From Jaapia argillacea MUCL 33604 (Eukaryota > Basidiomycota > Agaricomycetes > Jaapiales > Jaapiaceae), in assembly GCA_000697665.1 (NCBI GenBank), contig KL197720.1, positions 1,115,987-1,179,986 on the forward strand: a DNA stretch of 64,000 bases, in the 5' to 3' direction. Each line of letters starts with the position of its first letter. The first letter of the stretch is position 1. A model generated the notes under the pieces. It did not search any database, was not told where the DNA came from, and saw nothing but the letters and a program-made list of their open reading frames with translations. Positions 44,101 to 55,643 of the stretch are shown one piece after another. The position numbers and the translations under genes are program-made.

Positions 44101-45496
44101 ACAACTAATGGTGTCAACTGGGAATAAGTTGACTTTTGCTAGCATAGGATCATTCTCCTGCGATAAAAGAAGAAAATGCCACAAAAGTCACGTTCCCATA
44201 GCATGGGCGGAAAGTGAGGAAAGGCACGCCAACGATGTTCACATTTTCCCGGCGACGTCTGACAATGTGAGCAAGAGGACTAATCCAGTTAATTAGTTGG
44301 GATTTGGTGCATGACGGATACTTTACTTGGGGTGGTGGGCGTCCCTAGACATGGGTTGAAGTAGACGAAATCCCCCATGCAGTCAAGACGCGAAGGAACC
44401 GAGGGACGATCCAACCACATAAATCTGGTTTGGGGAGTGACTTGGCAGCGACTCACATGTCTGAAAACAAGAGATAATTTTAATAAGGTTCCATCCACGG
44501 ACCAACTCGAATGGCGGATCTGTGGTCAGCTCGGCATCGACATGACTGAACAGAGACGCGCCTTAGCGTTGACGTTGTATAGTATGAGTAGCATTGGCAT
44601 CTAGTTGCTACAGTCGTGGGGACGGTAAACGACGTCACGAGGCACCGATGGAGGGCATCCGCTTCGAATGGATAAAACTTGGGCGGGAAATCCTATGATA
44701 CCGCGACAGCGGATCAAGATCCCAGCTGTCTAATATCCTGAGAAAGACGGGGAAATATGTAGTCGGGTATGTAGGATGTGCGAGGCCGAGGATCCATAAT
44801 TTGGATTCAGGGATGTCCACCAGATGGTTACCTACAAACCGCCTTCCAAGCAAGGCAATGATTTTGAAGCCGCTCAACGGTTAAGCCACTGGAGGAAGAT
44901 AAGAAAAGGTTAGTCCAGGAGGCAACGATGGTGAGTTGGACTCGACCTGATGCTCACAGTGCACGGGGCCAAAACGAGTCTCCATATAGACCGAGCAAGG
45001 GACACAAAGCCATCTACAAAAGCACCGCCATGAAATTCTGCCATGCAACGGGATTCTGGCCAGTGATTAAGTTGTCTTCGACTGGCAACTACGATATAGT
45101 ACATTGATGCGATATGTTATGGTCCATGATCACGGTCAAGCACGAAAAATCTATAGTAGTGGCGAGCGGTGGAGTAGATGTAGTACATGCATTGCAAGGG
45201 GTGCAGATTTGTTATGTGTTCCTGGATGATATGCAAGCGTGGGCGGGATGGTTGAACGAGGATAAGATGAGTGCCCAAAAAGTCGAGGGGATGCAGGGAG
45301 AATGTGAAATAGATGTCGAGTAAAGTAGATGGTGTCGTGACGTTCGAGCGATGCGTCTAATTGAGATATGTCCAGGTGCGAAAGTCGAAAGGGCTCGGCG
45401 ATGGGTGATATGTCGGAAGGGATCCACGACCACTTGGTGCTCTCGGAGCAATATGCTCATGCCTGCATTTCGTGTGAAAAAATAGCGCCCGTTGAA
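41171..45496. other. Gene-poor 4.3-kb stretch
   Basis: No frame here resembles a known protein on either strand. The longest ones (41232-41786, 41875-42279, 42404-42832 plus; 43731-44117 minus) have ordinary low-complexity content and no domain, signal or TM pattern. A favourable start context occurs at 42472 (ACAAACCATGGCG) but opens only 43 codons. An (AGT)6 microsatellite lies at 43025-43042. The plus strand is pyrimidine-rich from about 41.9 to 43.3 kb, as in fungal leaders and promoters, so a non-coding transcript or lineage-specific gene is possible but unproven. Confidence 0.5.
43025..43042. repeat. (AGT)6 microsatellite
   Basis: Six perfect AGT trinucleotides in the gene-poor stretch, outside any supported gene. 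Confidence 0.9.
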
Positions 45497-46125
45497 TCAT
45501 CTCCGCGGTGCCAAAGAGGACAACATGAGTCCCTGTGCCAATTCATTCTTCCAAGCCACCCGTTTCACTGCTTCTCCAAAATCCACCCATTCTCTTCTCC
45601 GCTCTTTGCATTCCAACCACTCGTGTTCAAGATCCGATACGTCGAGTTCGTAAAAATGATAAGTGGCGGATGGTGTTGGAATTGTGGTCACGAAGCGCGT
45701 GATCTTGCCGCGTACGCCCGCTGTAACGGAACAAGGAAATGTAAGGAAAGAGGTGACGGGGGCGAGAGGGATCAGGGGGGAGAGCGGAGACGGGGATGAG
45801 GGAAAAGTGTAGGACCTTCTTCAAAGGCTTCCCGCAACGCTGCTTTCTCTAACACTCCATCTGTCGGCTCCCATCCGCCTTTTGGTACTATCAAGAAGGG
45901 ATGAAAAGTAGGCACGTGACGATCAGTAATGGTTCCGGGAGATAATCGAGTCGAAACAGGGAGGAGGGGGGAGAAAAGATGGTAACAGTAATGAGACAAC
46001 GACAACTCACAGACCCAAAAATCCGGACGTTTTCGACTTGTAATGATGAGGACTTTCCCCGCCGCTCTTGCGATCGGAATTGCACAGCACACGATACGGG
46101 GAGTGGACCGTCCTTTGGTGTTCAT
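45497..46125 (-). CDS. Nudix hydrolase, diphosphoinositol polyphosphate phosphohydrolase type
   Basis: Compact Nudix enzyme of the DIPP/Aps1 kind, which removes beta-phosphates from inositol pyrophosphates and cleaves diadenosine polyphosphates. Start at 46123-46125: MNTKGRSTPRIVCCAIPIAR, GKVLIITSRKRPDFWV. An intron joins it to LPKGGWEPTDGVLEKAALRE, and the next restores AFEEAGVRGKITRF. PKGGW and REAFEEAGV identify the Nudix box. Relative to the usual G-x5-E-x7-REUxEExGU, the Glu eight residues before RE is Gly, with Asp just upstream. The loop is one residue longer than in close relatives, perhaps compensating. The C-terminal half holds YHFYELDVSDLEHEWLE and RREWVDFGEAVKRVAWK. The stop is at 45497-45499. 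The total of ~155 residues is normal. A neighbour at the 3' side is the gene-poor stretch. Confidence 0.88.
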
Positions 46126-47007
46126 TCCGGGCGTCAGTGGCTAAGGAGTGTGTTGAAGGTCGAGAAGGGCTGAAGCTGAGCGACAACAATTGCAGGTTAC
46201 TGCACCTTCATGAGCTGAAGGGTTTTGAGGTGAAAGTGATATGTGGCGCCCGTCGGACGACCAAGGGCGAGACGTGTCGGGTGACGTTTTGTTGGGAGGA
46301 CAGACCAGGATGATTCGGGAAACCAAGCGAGGGAGCTGGTTTTAAATTTTATTAAATCGCCGACCGTGCAGCTGGATGTTACGAGACCCCTGCGAAGAGA
46401 TGGCAATGGAGGTGCAGATCTGGGATATTCGTCAGACCTGAGGGGAGCCGGGGGTGTGCGAGAATGGAAAGAAAGGCGGAAACTCACAAGAATATGGCTG
46501 AAAGTACAGGTAAGAGTCGTATTTGGAAAGAACTGAGTGCGAAAGGACAAGGAAAGTCACAGCCCAGGAAGGCTTCCAAGAAACTGGATTTAGTCGTGTG
46601 GGTGAAAATGGGCAAAGCCCTGAGCTTGCGGTGGCGGGACCGCAGAGGAAGGTCCAACGACCAGCCACCGTTCACCCACGTTCGTCGGGAAGTCTGGAAA
46701 CCTTGCTCCGGTTGCCTTCCCGATCTTCTGAGACGTCATGATCGTGCCTTTTTTGCCTGCTGCCTTTCGTATTTTCACTTCCTGGGCGAAACATGCCATT
46801 CTCGTACATATCTGATTCTACACAGCGGCATCAACGGCCGTGGAGAGAAGACTCATTATGCTCAAGGTTAACCTCGAGCTTGACCTCGATACGTGTGCGG
46901 GTGTGAAAGTCTGGGATAAGGAGGGAACTTAAGCCTTTGGCGGTCAGCGTTGAAGTTATATGAGTGTCCTCGTGCAGATGTAAAGGGTATATGACCATCT
47001 ATCATGT
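46126..47007. other. Intergenic, no gene seen
   Basis: About 880 bp between the Nudix start and the ZIP transporter stop, both on the minus strand. Short open frames on both strands lack conserved content. Confidence 0.5.
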
Positions 47008-49115
47008 CTATTCATTCCAGCTGGGACGGGAGCGGTGATCAACACGAGATCCGGGGAACAAAGGTAGTAGGGAGAAACTCACGCAACCAAGAACATACAC
47101 ACCACCCCAACGGCCATCGCAGCAAACTGTACAAAGCGTGTAAGTCATGCGGAGCGGGGACAACCGGTCAGATGTATGCCACGTACCTCCCGCAGCGCTT
47201 GTTTGCCACTTTTGCTCTCCTCCAGAAGGCTATTGTAATTCGTGAGACGGGGGTGCCAGTCAGTGACCCACAAATCAAATGATGGTAGAAATTTAACACA
47301 CGTTGGAAGAACAGCGACCGCTCCAATGTAGAGGAAACCGCCCGCTACAAATGGAATCACCTGACCAGTGTGAATGATCAGCATCACATTCACAAAAGCG
47401 GATGATGATTATCCGGAATACGGACCAGATCTGCGAGTTGAACTGTGGTTCCTAAAATCCCGGCAGCCTGCTGTCGGAGGGCAGATGCCAAATCGATTGC
47501 ACCTCCACCATCCTCATGGCCAGAGGCAGCCATATTGTGGATCGCGATGCCCATGAACGTGCTAGAGAAGGAGGAAACGAAGCAAACACGGGGTGAGATA
47601 AGAAAGCGAATACCAGATGGTTGGAGTGATGATTTACCCAATCTAATCGAACACGCAGATGTTACGTTCGAGGACCAATTAGACGGATTTAACGGGCAAT
47701 GGTGGGATGCTGGGACGTACAAACGCTCCAACAGCCGTCAGAAACTGGGATTGCATGGCTTGCCTCTTGGTGAACCCAGATCTCACAAGGATGGAATAAT
47801 CGGCGATTTCATGGGGTATTTCGTGTGCAAAGCATGCGAGAGTGGTAGTAGCTCCAATCAGCGGCGACGAATAGAACGACGCTGCCATGCTGAATGCCAT
47901 GTCAGCAGAGTAACAGACAAATGAAGGAATATACACACGCAAGACCATCTGTACTACAAACACAGGAATACTATCGGGTCAGCTAAGGATTCGAAGCTGA
48001 ATGCAGGAGGGAAATGACGCACATATTATGGACAAAATCACCGAATAAGTTCAAATAAGCAGATAATTTAGATGCTGAGTTCGATGCTTTGACAGTATCC
48101 TCGGAATCCTGTCCATCTTCAGTCTTGGCTTTCTCTCCACCCCTCGAGCGAAGCTCGCCTTGGGGATGAGACTGAACACCGGTGGTAACCCCGTTGACCG
48201 TGGCAGATGGTGGATGGCTGTGGGAATGCCCGTGCCCATGTTCGGATTCTTGGCCGCTGCTGAGTACTCGTAACGTTTTTTCCATGATGAAAAAGGAGGC
48301 GAATCCCACGAAGATCCCTAAGCTGGATAAAATGATCAGGAACGTTGGGTATGAAAGGTCATTGGCACCATGGATCACCTACCCAACAAGAATATTTCTC
48401 TTTTCCTGCACCATGACAAAGTGTACGTTGTTGTCTTGATGTTCTCCCATAAACGAGTGTGGTACAAGATGCAAAAATACGTCAGAGAGTAAACCGCCAG
48501 TCTAAATTTTAAGAGAAATTAGCAAAGAGGGAGACCGGGAGTTGTACAAATTTGACTCGCCGCAAACGCTGTCATGGTGTTGAGGGTGTTGGGGTTGATC
48601 TGTGCCGGAATGAATGCGAGGATGAAGTTGGGCACCCTGTTTCAAGTACAATGAGGACAGTTTCGCGGAAGGACGTAAATCAGACACTGACGAACTGATG
48701 TAGAACGTTCCGAGGACTATTACATGATGATTTTCCGTCAGCTTATACGCAAGACACTCACCCCACAGCTGTGTGGGAGACTGACCTGAATTCCAGCCAG
48801 GTCCGAACGGAAACAACCACGCAAAGACTTGACGCATGATCGGGCTCGTCGCTGCCTCAATCTCGGCTTTGAGAGTGCTTAACTGCACAACTGGAGCACA
48901 TTCTTGTATTTCTGACTCCTGTTTGCATGGGAGTAATAGAAGGCGGACGGCAAGGTGATCAGCAGCATGTTTGCGGGCCCACAAGCATTCCCAGGACTAA
49001 CCAGGACCGTTAAGACCGTCTCTTCGGTAGGACCCTTTGCTGCTACTTGTAAAACGATGAAAACCAAGAGAGTGACGAGGCAGAGAGGACGACCATGTGT
49101 TGAAAAGACAGACAT
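47008..49115 (-). CDS. ZIP-family zinc transporter (KE4/YKE4, SLC39A7-like)
   Basis: Zinc transporter of the LIV-1/KE4 group, which moves zinc from ER/Golgi lumen to cytosol. Start at 49113-49115 with a signal peptide (LCLVTLLVFIVLQVAAKG). Then SESEIQECAPVVQ-type lumenal sequence, RQVFAWLFPFGPGWNS, VLGTFYISSVPNFILAFIPA, NTLNTMTAFAAGGLLSDVFL with HLVPHSFMGEH. A His-rich loop follows FFIMEKTLRVL: SEHGHGHSHSHP, plus a long charged segment. After NLFGDFVHNMTDGLAMAASF comes the signature HEIPHEIADYSILVRSG, then AVGAFVGTFMGIAI and VIPFVAGGFLYIGAVAVLP. The last exon gives FAAMAVGVVCMFLVA; a further intron would add WNE with TAG at 47008-47010, otherwise TGA at 47079-47081 ends it. Only 170 bp separate it from the divergent HD-domain gene. 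Confidence 0.9.
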
Positions 49116-49285
49116 GGTCTTTCAGATTGTTTTGGGAGGAGACAAGCACGGATGCCAGCGCACGCGTGACGGCAATGAGCTAAACGCGACTTCGCGCCCA
49201 GCGAATTCTCGACCACAGCAACTTTACTTACGGCAATCCCAGCTCACTTTATTCTAGTCGATCATCAATTCTGTTTACGCTGCAG

Positions 49286-50217
49286 ATGACCATGGTCGCC
49301 CCATATCCTTCTCCAGCGGAGACCTGCATCATCCAGGCCGCTGAGGAGTTGATGAGGGAAACCATGGCTAGGTATGACCCTTCACACGATGCCTATCACG
49401 GTGTGTGCTCCATCTCTGTGGCTTTGCAGGTGGGTCAACTGACTTGTTTGAATGGATCAGTGGAGAGAGTACGCAAGACGGCTTTACACCTCGCCCGATC
49501 GATCTCTGCAGACCCTACCTCACCCAAACCAGACCTACTCACAGTAGAGTTATCTGCGCTTCTTCACGACGTCTTGGACAAGAAATACGTTCCTGAAGCT
49601 CAATCATCCGATCCCTACGCCTTCTTTCTACCCTTCTTCCTTACATGGGCGCGTACCTATGGCCTGGACCTTGTCACAGACGGACGAGCAAAACAAATAG
49701 CCATGATCATAGACAATGTATCGTGGAGTACAGAGAAGAAGCGGCGAGAGCAGGGAATATGGGGACGGTGGCATGATGAATGCCTTGAACTACATTGTGT
49801 TCAAGATGCTGATCGCTTGGATGCCATTGGAGCTTTTGGTTTGTCCGTCCAGCCTGAGATCCTTGGTTATGGACTGAAATTCTCTGAAGGTATCATGCGA
49901 TGTGCCGCATACAGTGCGACAGTGAACCGGTAAGTCTCCTGTCACCCTGCACCACGAAGCTTACTCTTGGCGAACACCACAGACCGCTTTACATATCAGA
50001 CCAAGATCCAGCACACGACACATCTGCAGTCCACCATTTCTATGACAAACTGCTGCACATTCGAGATCGCCTGAAAACATCACCTGGCAGGAAATTGGGT
50101 GAACAACGGCACCAACTGGTATGTGACCCCACTCTCCGCCTTCTCCCACCCTGATGTGCCTTGGAGATGCTACAATTTCTTGAAGCCGTGAAAAGTGAAT
50201 ACCAGGATGAAGCGTAG
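49286..50217 (+). CDS. HD-domain metal-dependent phosphohydrolase
   Basis: HD-superfamily hydrolase of the YedJ-like type; fungal members have no firmly known substrate. From ATG 49286: IIQAAEELMRETMARYDPSH, DAYH, spliced to VERVRKTALHLARSI, giving the first metal-ligand His. LLTVELSALLHDVLDKKY supplies the HD pair, followed by IAMIIDNVSWSTEKK and LHCVQDADRLDAIGAFG, the fourth ligand Asp. Later YISDQDPAHDTSAVHHFYDK and KLLHIRDRLKT are also typical of the family. Two introns (near 49401-49458 and 50120-50165); the last exon is MLQFLEAVKSEYQDEA with TAG at 50215-50217. Its stop is 99 bp from the stop of RFC5 on the other strand. It shares a very short promoter region with the zinc transporter. 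Confidence 0.9.
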
Positions 50218-50316
50218 ACCATTATGGCGAAGTTCCGTTCCCTGCCATGATTCAAATTCTAGAGGATGGCGATACATATGTCACGATATACAGATCAGCG
50301 TGAAGGTCCATAGATA

Positions 50317-52040
50317 TCAGCAATCGTCAAATCCTGTCATATCAATATCGTAGAAGAAGTGCTAGAAGACAAGGAAATCGTATGGTAAGATTCTAAGACT
50401 TGTCTCCTGTCGAACAACATTGAGAAACTGACCTTATACAGACTCATCACCTTGACCACCCATGCCTCCAGGTGGAATATTTTCTTGTTTCCATTCCGCA
50501 TTCGTACTTCCTACCAACATACAGGCGATCAGCACAACAACGAAACGGTAAACGCTTATGTGCGGAGGGAATAGACGAACATAGATAGCAGCCCAATGCA
50601 TGATATCCGCTTTCAACGCTTCATCCACATTCTGGACTATCCGATCTGCAATGGTCTTTCGCCCATACAACGCATCAAACCAAAATCTTGGCGAAAATCA
50701 GGGAGAGTATACCTTAAGGACGACGGTCGGCGGTATACAATGACTGAGCAATTCGTACAACTTCGCCCGAACATCCATCACCCGTTGTGGTGTTTGTTCT
50801 TGCAAGATCATATCAGCCACTTTATAGCAGTATGTCTCCCAGTCGGGTTTTGCGATGGTCAAGGGGCCTGAGAGGTCCGTCCTGCCCGAGCGATCATGAT
50901 CGACAAAAAGATCAGCACAAAGCAGATAGGAGAGTAGGAAGAAAACTGACGACTGCATCTTGAGTGCTTCAAACACCAACAGGGCTTTCCGCATATTCCC
51001 GTTGGAATCTTCAATGATCGAATGGGAGGCGGTCTCAGGCAAGTCGAACTTCTCTTTCTTCGCGACGTGCTCCAACACAGTTTTCATCTGAAATAGCAAA
51101 CAATGGAATTGCCATCCTTCAGCCATGAACAGATACGCGCATCACATGGGGCGCCTACCTCTTGAAATGTGGGGGCCGCCACCCGCACCAGTAGACAACG
51201 ACTCTTGATGGGTGCGATAAGTTTGCTGGTGCTGTTTGCACATAGAATAATGCGGATGTTGGTCATATATTTCTCCATAGTCCGACGGAGTGCAGCTTGT
51301 GCATCTCTGGATAACGAATCTGCATCGTTCAAAACAACCACTGGAAAGCCGAGTTACGACGCTCAAAAAGTGACTCCAACAATGACAGAAGAGGAACGAA
51401 CCTTTGAACCTTTGTTTCGCGTTCATGTCGACCTGCTGTGTCTGCGCGATTTCCTTCAAGATTTCTTGAATTACGACTCGGTCATAGTTTCCTACTTCAC
51501 TAGAACCGAGTAGAAGGTGAATACCGAGCCAAAGGACTGGAGAAGGTAAGGCGTACCTTGGCGTGATCTCTGTATGATAATTACTCGACACAACATTCAA
51601 ATCAAGTTTCCGCTTCGAAGGCGTGAGGAAGACTCGTTGATCGATTTTCAACTACGGAGAGTTACACGTAAAAGTCAGGGTTGCTTCAAGTTTCAAGGGA
51701 TAGCACCAGTGCCAACTCACTTTCTCAACACCTTGACCAAAGAGCGCTCTGAGCGTACACCCTATCCGTGTCTTTTTTCCGGCGCCCGAGGGACCATAGA
51801 ATAGCATATGAGGAAAGTCTGGTGAATCTGCCTACCAGAGCCACATTATCTTAGAAATGTATCTTATGAACTGAGCAAGAACGACGCGGCTCACTAGAGA
51901 TTTTAGTCTCGTCGACAAGCCCTCATGGTAGTGGAGGTCATCTAATGTTTTCGGACGGTACTGAATGAACAGTATCAACTTTCAAACGGGCATCAAAGCC
52001 TTGAAGGTCATCAACCCACCTTGTCGACCCAGAGAGACAT
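50317..52040 (-). CDS. RFC5: Replication factor C subunit 5 (clamp loader small subunit)
   Basis: AAA+ subunit of the RFC clamp loader that places PCNA on primed DNA; it is also shared by alternative loaders such as Rad24-RFC. Start at 52038-52040: MSLWVDKYRPKTLDDLHYHE, FPHMLFYGPSGAGKKTRIGC (the P-loop form with KKTR is specific to this subunit), VEKLKIDQRVF, DLNVVSSNYHTEITPSEVGN, VVVLNDADSLSRDAQAALRR (degenerate Walker B), NIRIILCANSTSKLIAPIKS then RCLLVRVAAP (SRC motif region), NGNMRKALLVFEALKMQ and LKADIMHWAAIYEVRMRNG. NKKIFHLEAWVVKVMSLYK follows, and a last exon gives HFFYDIDMTGFDDC with TGA at 50317-50319. All joins keep phase. Strong agreement with the family along the whole length. Confidence 0.95.
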
Positions 52041-52380
52041 AGCGGTAAGATATGAAGTATACCAGTGGTTGTGACCAACCAACGCGTAATGTCACCGTGA
52101 CGTGGCGCGCTGTCACGCGTCTCATCGTTCGAGTGAGAGCGGTTAAGAAGGAAGAGAGGAGGGTCGGAGAAAGTGATTGTGAGAGTGTGTTCAGGGTTTC
52201 GCTCGCTATAGCGCGCGGAAGCGGAGGTCGAGATATATATCGATGTTCTATCTCAAAAATCTACAACAAATAGTATAAAGTACAACATACAACAAAAAGC
52301 GATGATACTGCAATCTTATTCCCGTGTGTCTGCCCCATCTAGAGAGAAACCCCCTAAATTACAATAAGCCCCATCCTTCA
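52041..52380. other. Intergenic between RFC5 and TPS1
   Basis: About 340 bp, both neighbours on the minus strand. It holds the RFC5 promoter and presumed TPS1 3' UTR. No frame of note. Confidence 0.5.
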
Positions 52381-54338
52381 CTACGTCGTTGAGCTCTTCT
52401 GCACAGGTCCAGTGCCCTTCGTAGCGCTAACGGCGTTGGGTGCGCTACCATTCAAGAGCAGTTGTGCCTGACCACCCTTATCAACTCCACCTTCGTCTGG
52501 TGGACGGATTTTGGCCATTTCTTTGATGAAGGAGGTTCCCCAGTACGACGCTGAGTATTTCATCACGTACTACGGAGAATAGTTTGGACATGAGTGAGTG
52601 GATCCCGAGACGAGGTGGAAACGAGATGCCTCACTTTGAAGAGCTTTGCATGATTCTCGGCTCGGTCCTCTGCCTTCATCGTCACTGCCTCGTGAATGGC
52701 GTCCGCCACTTGTTGACTATCCCAAGGATTGACAACAATACTCCCATTCAAACTCTGTGCCGCTCCAGCGAACTCAGACAAGATCATAACACCTTGGCGT
52801 TCTTGTTGACAAGCGATGTACTCGTATGAGACCTATAAGACAAAGGTTAGAAACATGCTTTCAACTAGAAAAACGGATACTGACTAAATTCATACCGTCT
52901 CGAGTACTGCTCACAAGGCAAACGTCGCTAACGGTGTACAGGGCACACAATTCGTCGAAAGCTAGACTCTTGTGCATGAAATGGATGGGCATAAAGTCGA
53001 CTGTGCCGAATCGGCCATTGATTCGCCCGACAAGTTCGTTTACTGTTGATCGCAGATTTTGATACTCTTCGACATCTTGACGTGACGGTACCGCCAGTTG
53101 TACAAGAACAACCTAGCAAACACAGGCGAATAGGTCAAAACTGGAAGGAGAGGTTGAGCCGAGTTGCATACCTTCCCAATCCACTCTGGATGTTGAGTGA
53201 GGAAAAGTTCGAGGCCGTGGAGTTTCTGGGGGACGCCTTTGATGTAGTCCAACCGATCGACACCTACAATGACCTTGCATCCCTGGAAGCGTCGTTCTAG
53301 CGAAGCGACCCGCTGCTTGACCGACTCCTTCTTCAGGTTCTGAACGGGGGATCGAAAATTAAGCTTGCTTCATGTTAGGACCTCAAAGCACTCACTTGAA
53401 TGAACGATTCTGGCTCAATTCCAATCGGGAACGTCCCAACATGGGCAAGCCGCCCTTCGAACTCGACACCATTTGGCATGGTAGGCAGGCCAAGAATGCG
53501 AGTACATGACGAGAGGAAATGCCGTGCATAATCGAAAGTGTGGAAACCGATGAGGTCGCAATACAAGACACCTAGGAGGATTTCTCGTCGGACAGGCAGA
53601 ATTCTATGGTTGGAATTCTTCAGATGACGGCTTCGAGACTGGAATGCATCTCGCTCACCGATAAATCTCGCTACTGGGGAAGGGAGTGTGGAGGAAGAAC
53701 CCGATCTTGATTCCTGTAAAGGATTGCTTCTCCGGCACGAGGTTTTCTTCACCCTCGATCCCTTCCAAGATCTTCCCCAGCTCCGCCTTCGTAATCTCTC
53801 CCGCATTCTCCTTGCCGTCAATCAAGGCCCTCAGCATCATCGGCATCACCATCAAATGATAGTCCTGAACCCAAACCATCGAATTTGGGGTCAGCTGCTT
53901 GGTAACAGCCTCCGCGAATCGCATGTTCGCTTGCCGATACGCCAGCCAATGATCCTCGTCAAAGTTCATTTCTCCAGGATGGTAGTGGAAAAGGGGCCAC
54001 AGGATCGAGTTGGAGAAGCCGTTATAATGCTTGTCTGCCATGTCATCTTCGAGATAGACAGCCTGACATGAAAACTCTTCCTTGAGACGTTTATCGACGA
54101 TTGGGCGGTCTTTGAGCGGGATGAAGAAACCTGGCCAGCCGATCCAGGTGAAGGACATGGACTTTTTGAAGCCGCTGAGGGCAGAGACCAAACCCCCTGA
54201 CGACATTTTGAAGTGATACTCCCCTGCCGCATCCTTCGAGATGGTAATGGGTAGACGATTGGATACGACGATGAGATGAGTGCTGTCTCCCAAATCAACG
54301 TTCAGGGATACATCGGAGGGTCCTGTCGAGAGGGCCAT
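52381..54338 (-). CDS. TPS1: Alpha,alpha-trehalose-phosphate synthase (UDP-forming)
   Basis: GT20 glycosyltransferase making trehalose-6-phosphate from UDP-glucose and glucose-6-phosphate, central to stress tolerance and sugar signalling. Start 54336-54338: MALSTGPSDVSLNVD, then LIVVSNRLPITISKD, KMSSGGLVSALSG, FTWIGWPGFFIP, HYNGFSNSILWPLFHYHPGE, NSMVWVQDYHLMVMPMMLR, IGFFLHTPFPSSEIYR, ILPVRREILLGVLYCDLIGF then HTFDYARHFLSSC, VGTFPIGIEPESF, KVIVGVDRLDYIKGVPQKL, LVQLAVPSRQDVEEY, RFGTVDFMPIHFMHKSL, VSSTRDGMNLVSYEYIACQQ and LSEFAGAAQSLNGSIVVNPW. The substrate-binding R, W, D, H and RLDYxKG residues are all present. There is no C-terminal TPP domain, so it is a Tps1 not a Tps2. It ends with a Gly/Ala-rich tail and TAG 52381-52383. 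Confidence 0.96.
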
Positions 54339-55643
54339 CGGAGAGCCGCTCAGCAGAGGGAGAAACGAAATGCAGATGATGGGGTAAAAGACAAGAAGAG
54401 AAAAGCAGAGATCGAGGATTTATCAAGGATGGGGGGGTAGCAAATTCGCCCCGGGTCAATGAGCACAGATTTGGCTGATCGACGTCATGCAAAAGTAGAC
54501 AACCGGTGGCAACCGGTCCCCCCTAGTTCAGCCTCAGCCTGTTTTATGCTACGTGTGTGCTATCCTCAACATCGATTGGGTGCTCAGCACTATTCATCTT
54601 TTTAACACAACAGGCCTATCGCGGAACCTCTCCGCAACCAAACCGACGTATCACCGTTTTTGTTCACTCCATCAGCCTCTTTCGCCCGTTTTGAAGCCCT
54701 TTGCATCAGATAACGTTGGCTTCGGAGTGGGGATAAATCCTTCTTGGGTCCCTCTAGCTCTTCCTGAAGCCTCCCATGGCTTACCTACTAATATGCCGTT
54801 GGACCGTAGCGGGTCCTTTCGGGATCAGACTTATCTGAGGTACCTGCGCTGGACTGCCCCAATACAAAATCTGGGGTAATGATACCAACTTGGATTTTGC
54901 TCTACCTTCCTTGTCTTCCCTGGATCCACTCGACGTGTATCTTGGGCTCACTCGGTACTCCAACAATACCCCATATCCCGCATCTGCGCTATCAGTTCAT
55001 TGACACGGCAGAATATGGGGAATCTCGTAGTTTCGTTATGTCTAGACAGGACTCTCCGTGTCCCCCGTTGTGTCATTTTAGCCATCCTATTCATGGCGAT
55101 TTCGTGCAGGTCAAGGAGGAACCTCGCAGCCGAAAGTCGTGTCCCGATGAGACGTTCCGCCGTGTATCATGATCGCGGCCATTCTCGGACTCGAACTATA
55201 TGCACTCTGAAACTCAGATCTTCACGTCCGGCGGGAGGTGGGTAGCCATGAGAGAAAGAAGTTCGACCACATGTATCGCAAGATGCACATGGATGTCCGA
55301 AGGCTAAAAGTTCCTTTGACCACGATCATATCAATCCCTTCCAGTCGGAGGCGGTAGTCAGAGGCGGTCGGAGCACTGAGGGCCGTCCCGCGACATAGTA
55401 AAGTACCCAGTGGTAGGTATGGACCAGTCTATACCGTCGCATACCACGTCATCCATAGCCACCTCACGATTTCTCTGATATAAGTTGAGGAGGACGTTCT
55501 GCTTCAAGACTCCACGATTCCACTAGCAGATCAAGCGTTAATACATAACACACCCAAGAAAGGTGAGACAAGATACATGATAAACAACATCCCAAGTCAG
55601 TCCACAACCCAAGCTCCAACATATCCAATCAACTATCTATCAC
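54339..55643. other. TPS1 upstream region and spacer
   Basis: About 1.3 kb. A partial CRE (GACGTCA, 54481-54487) and a CCCCT stress-response-like pentamer (54520-54524) lie 140-190 bp upstream of TPS1, with a repeated AACCGGT between them. A plus-strand frame 54553-54879 (108 codons) has no recognisable content. The remainder is presumed promoter and 3' UTR of the C2 gene. Confidence 0.4.
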
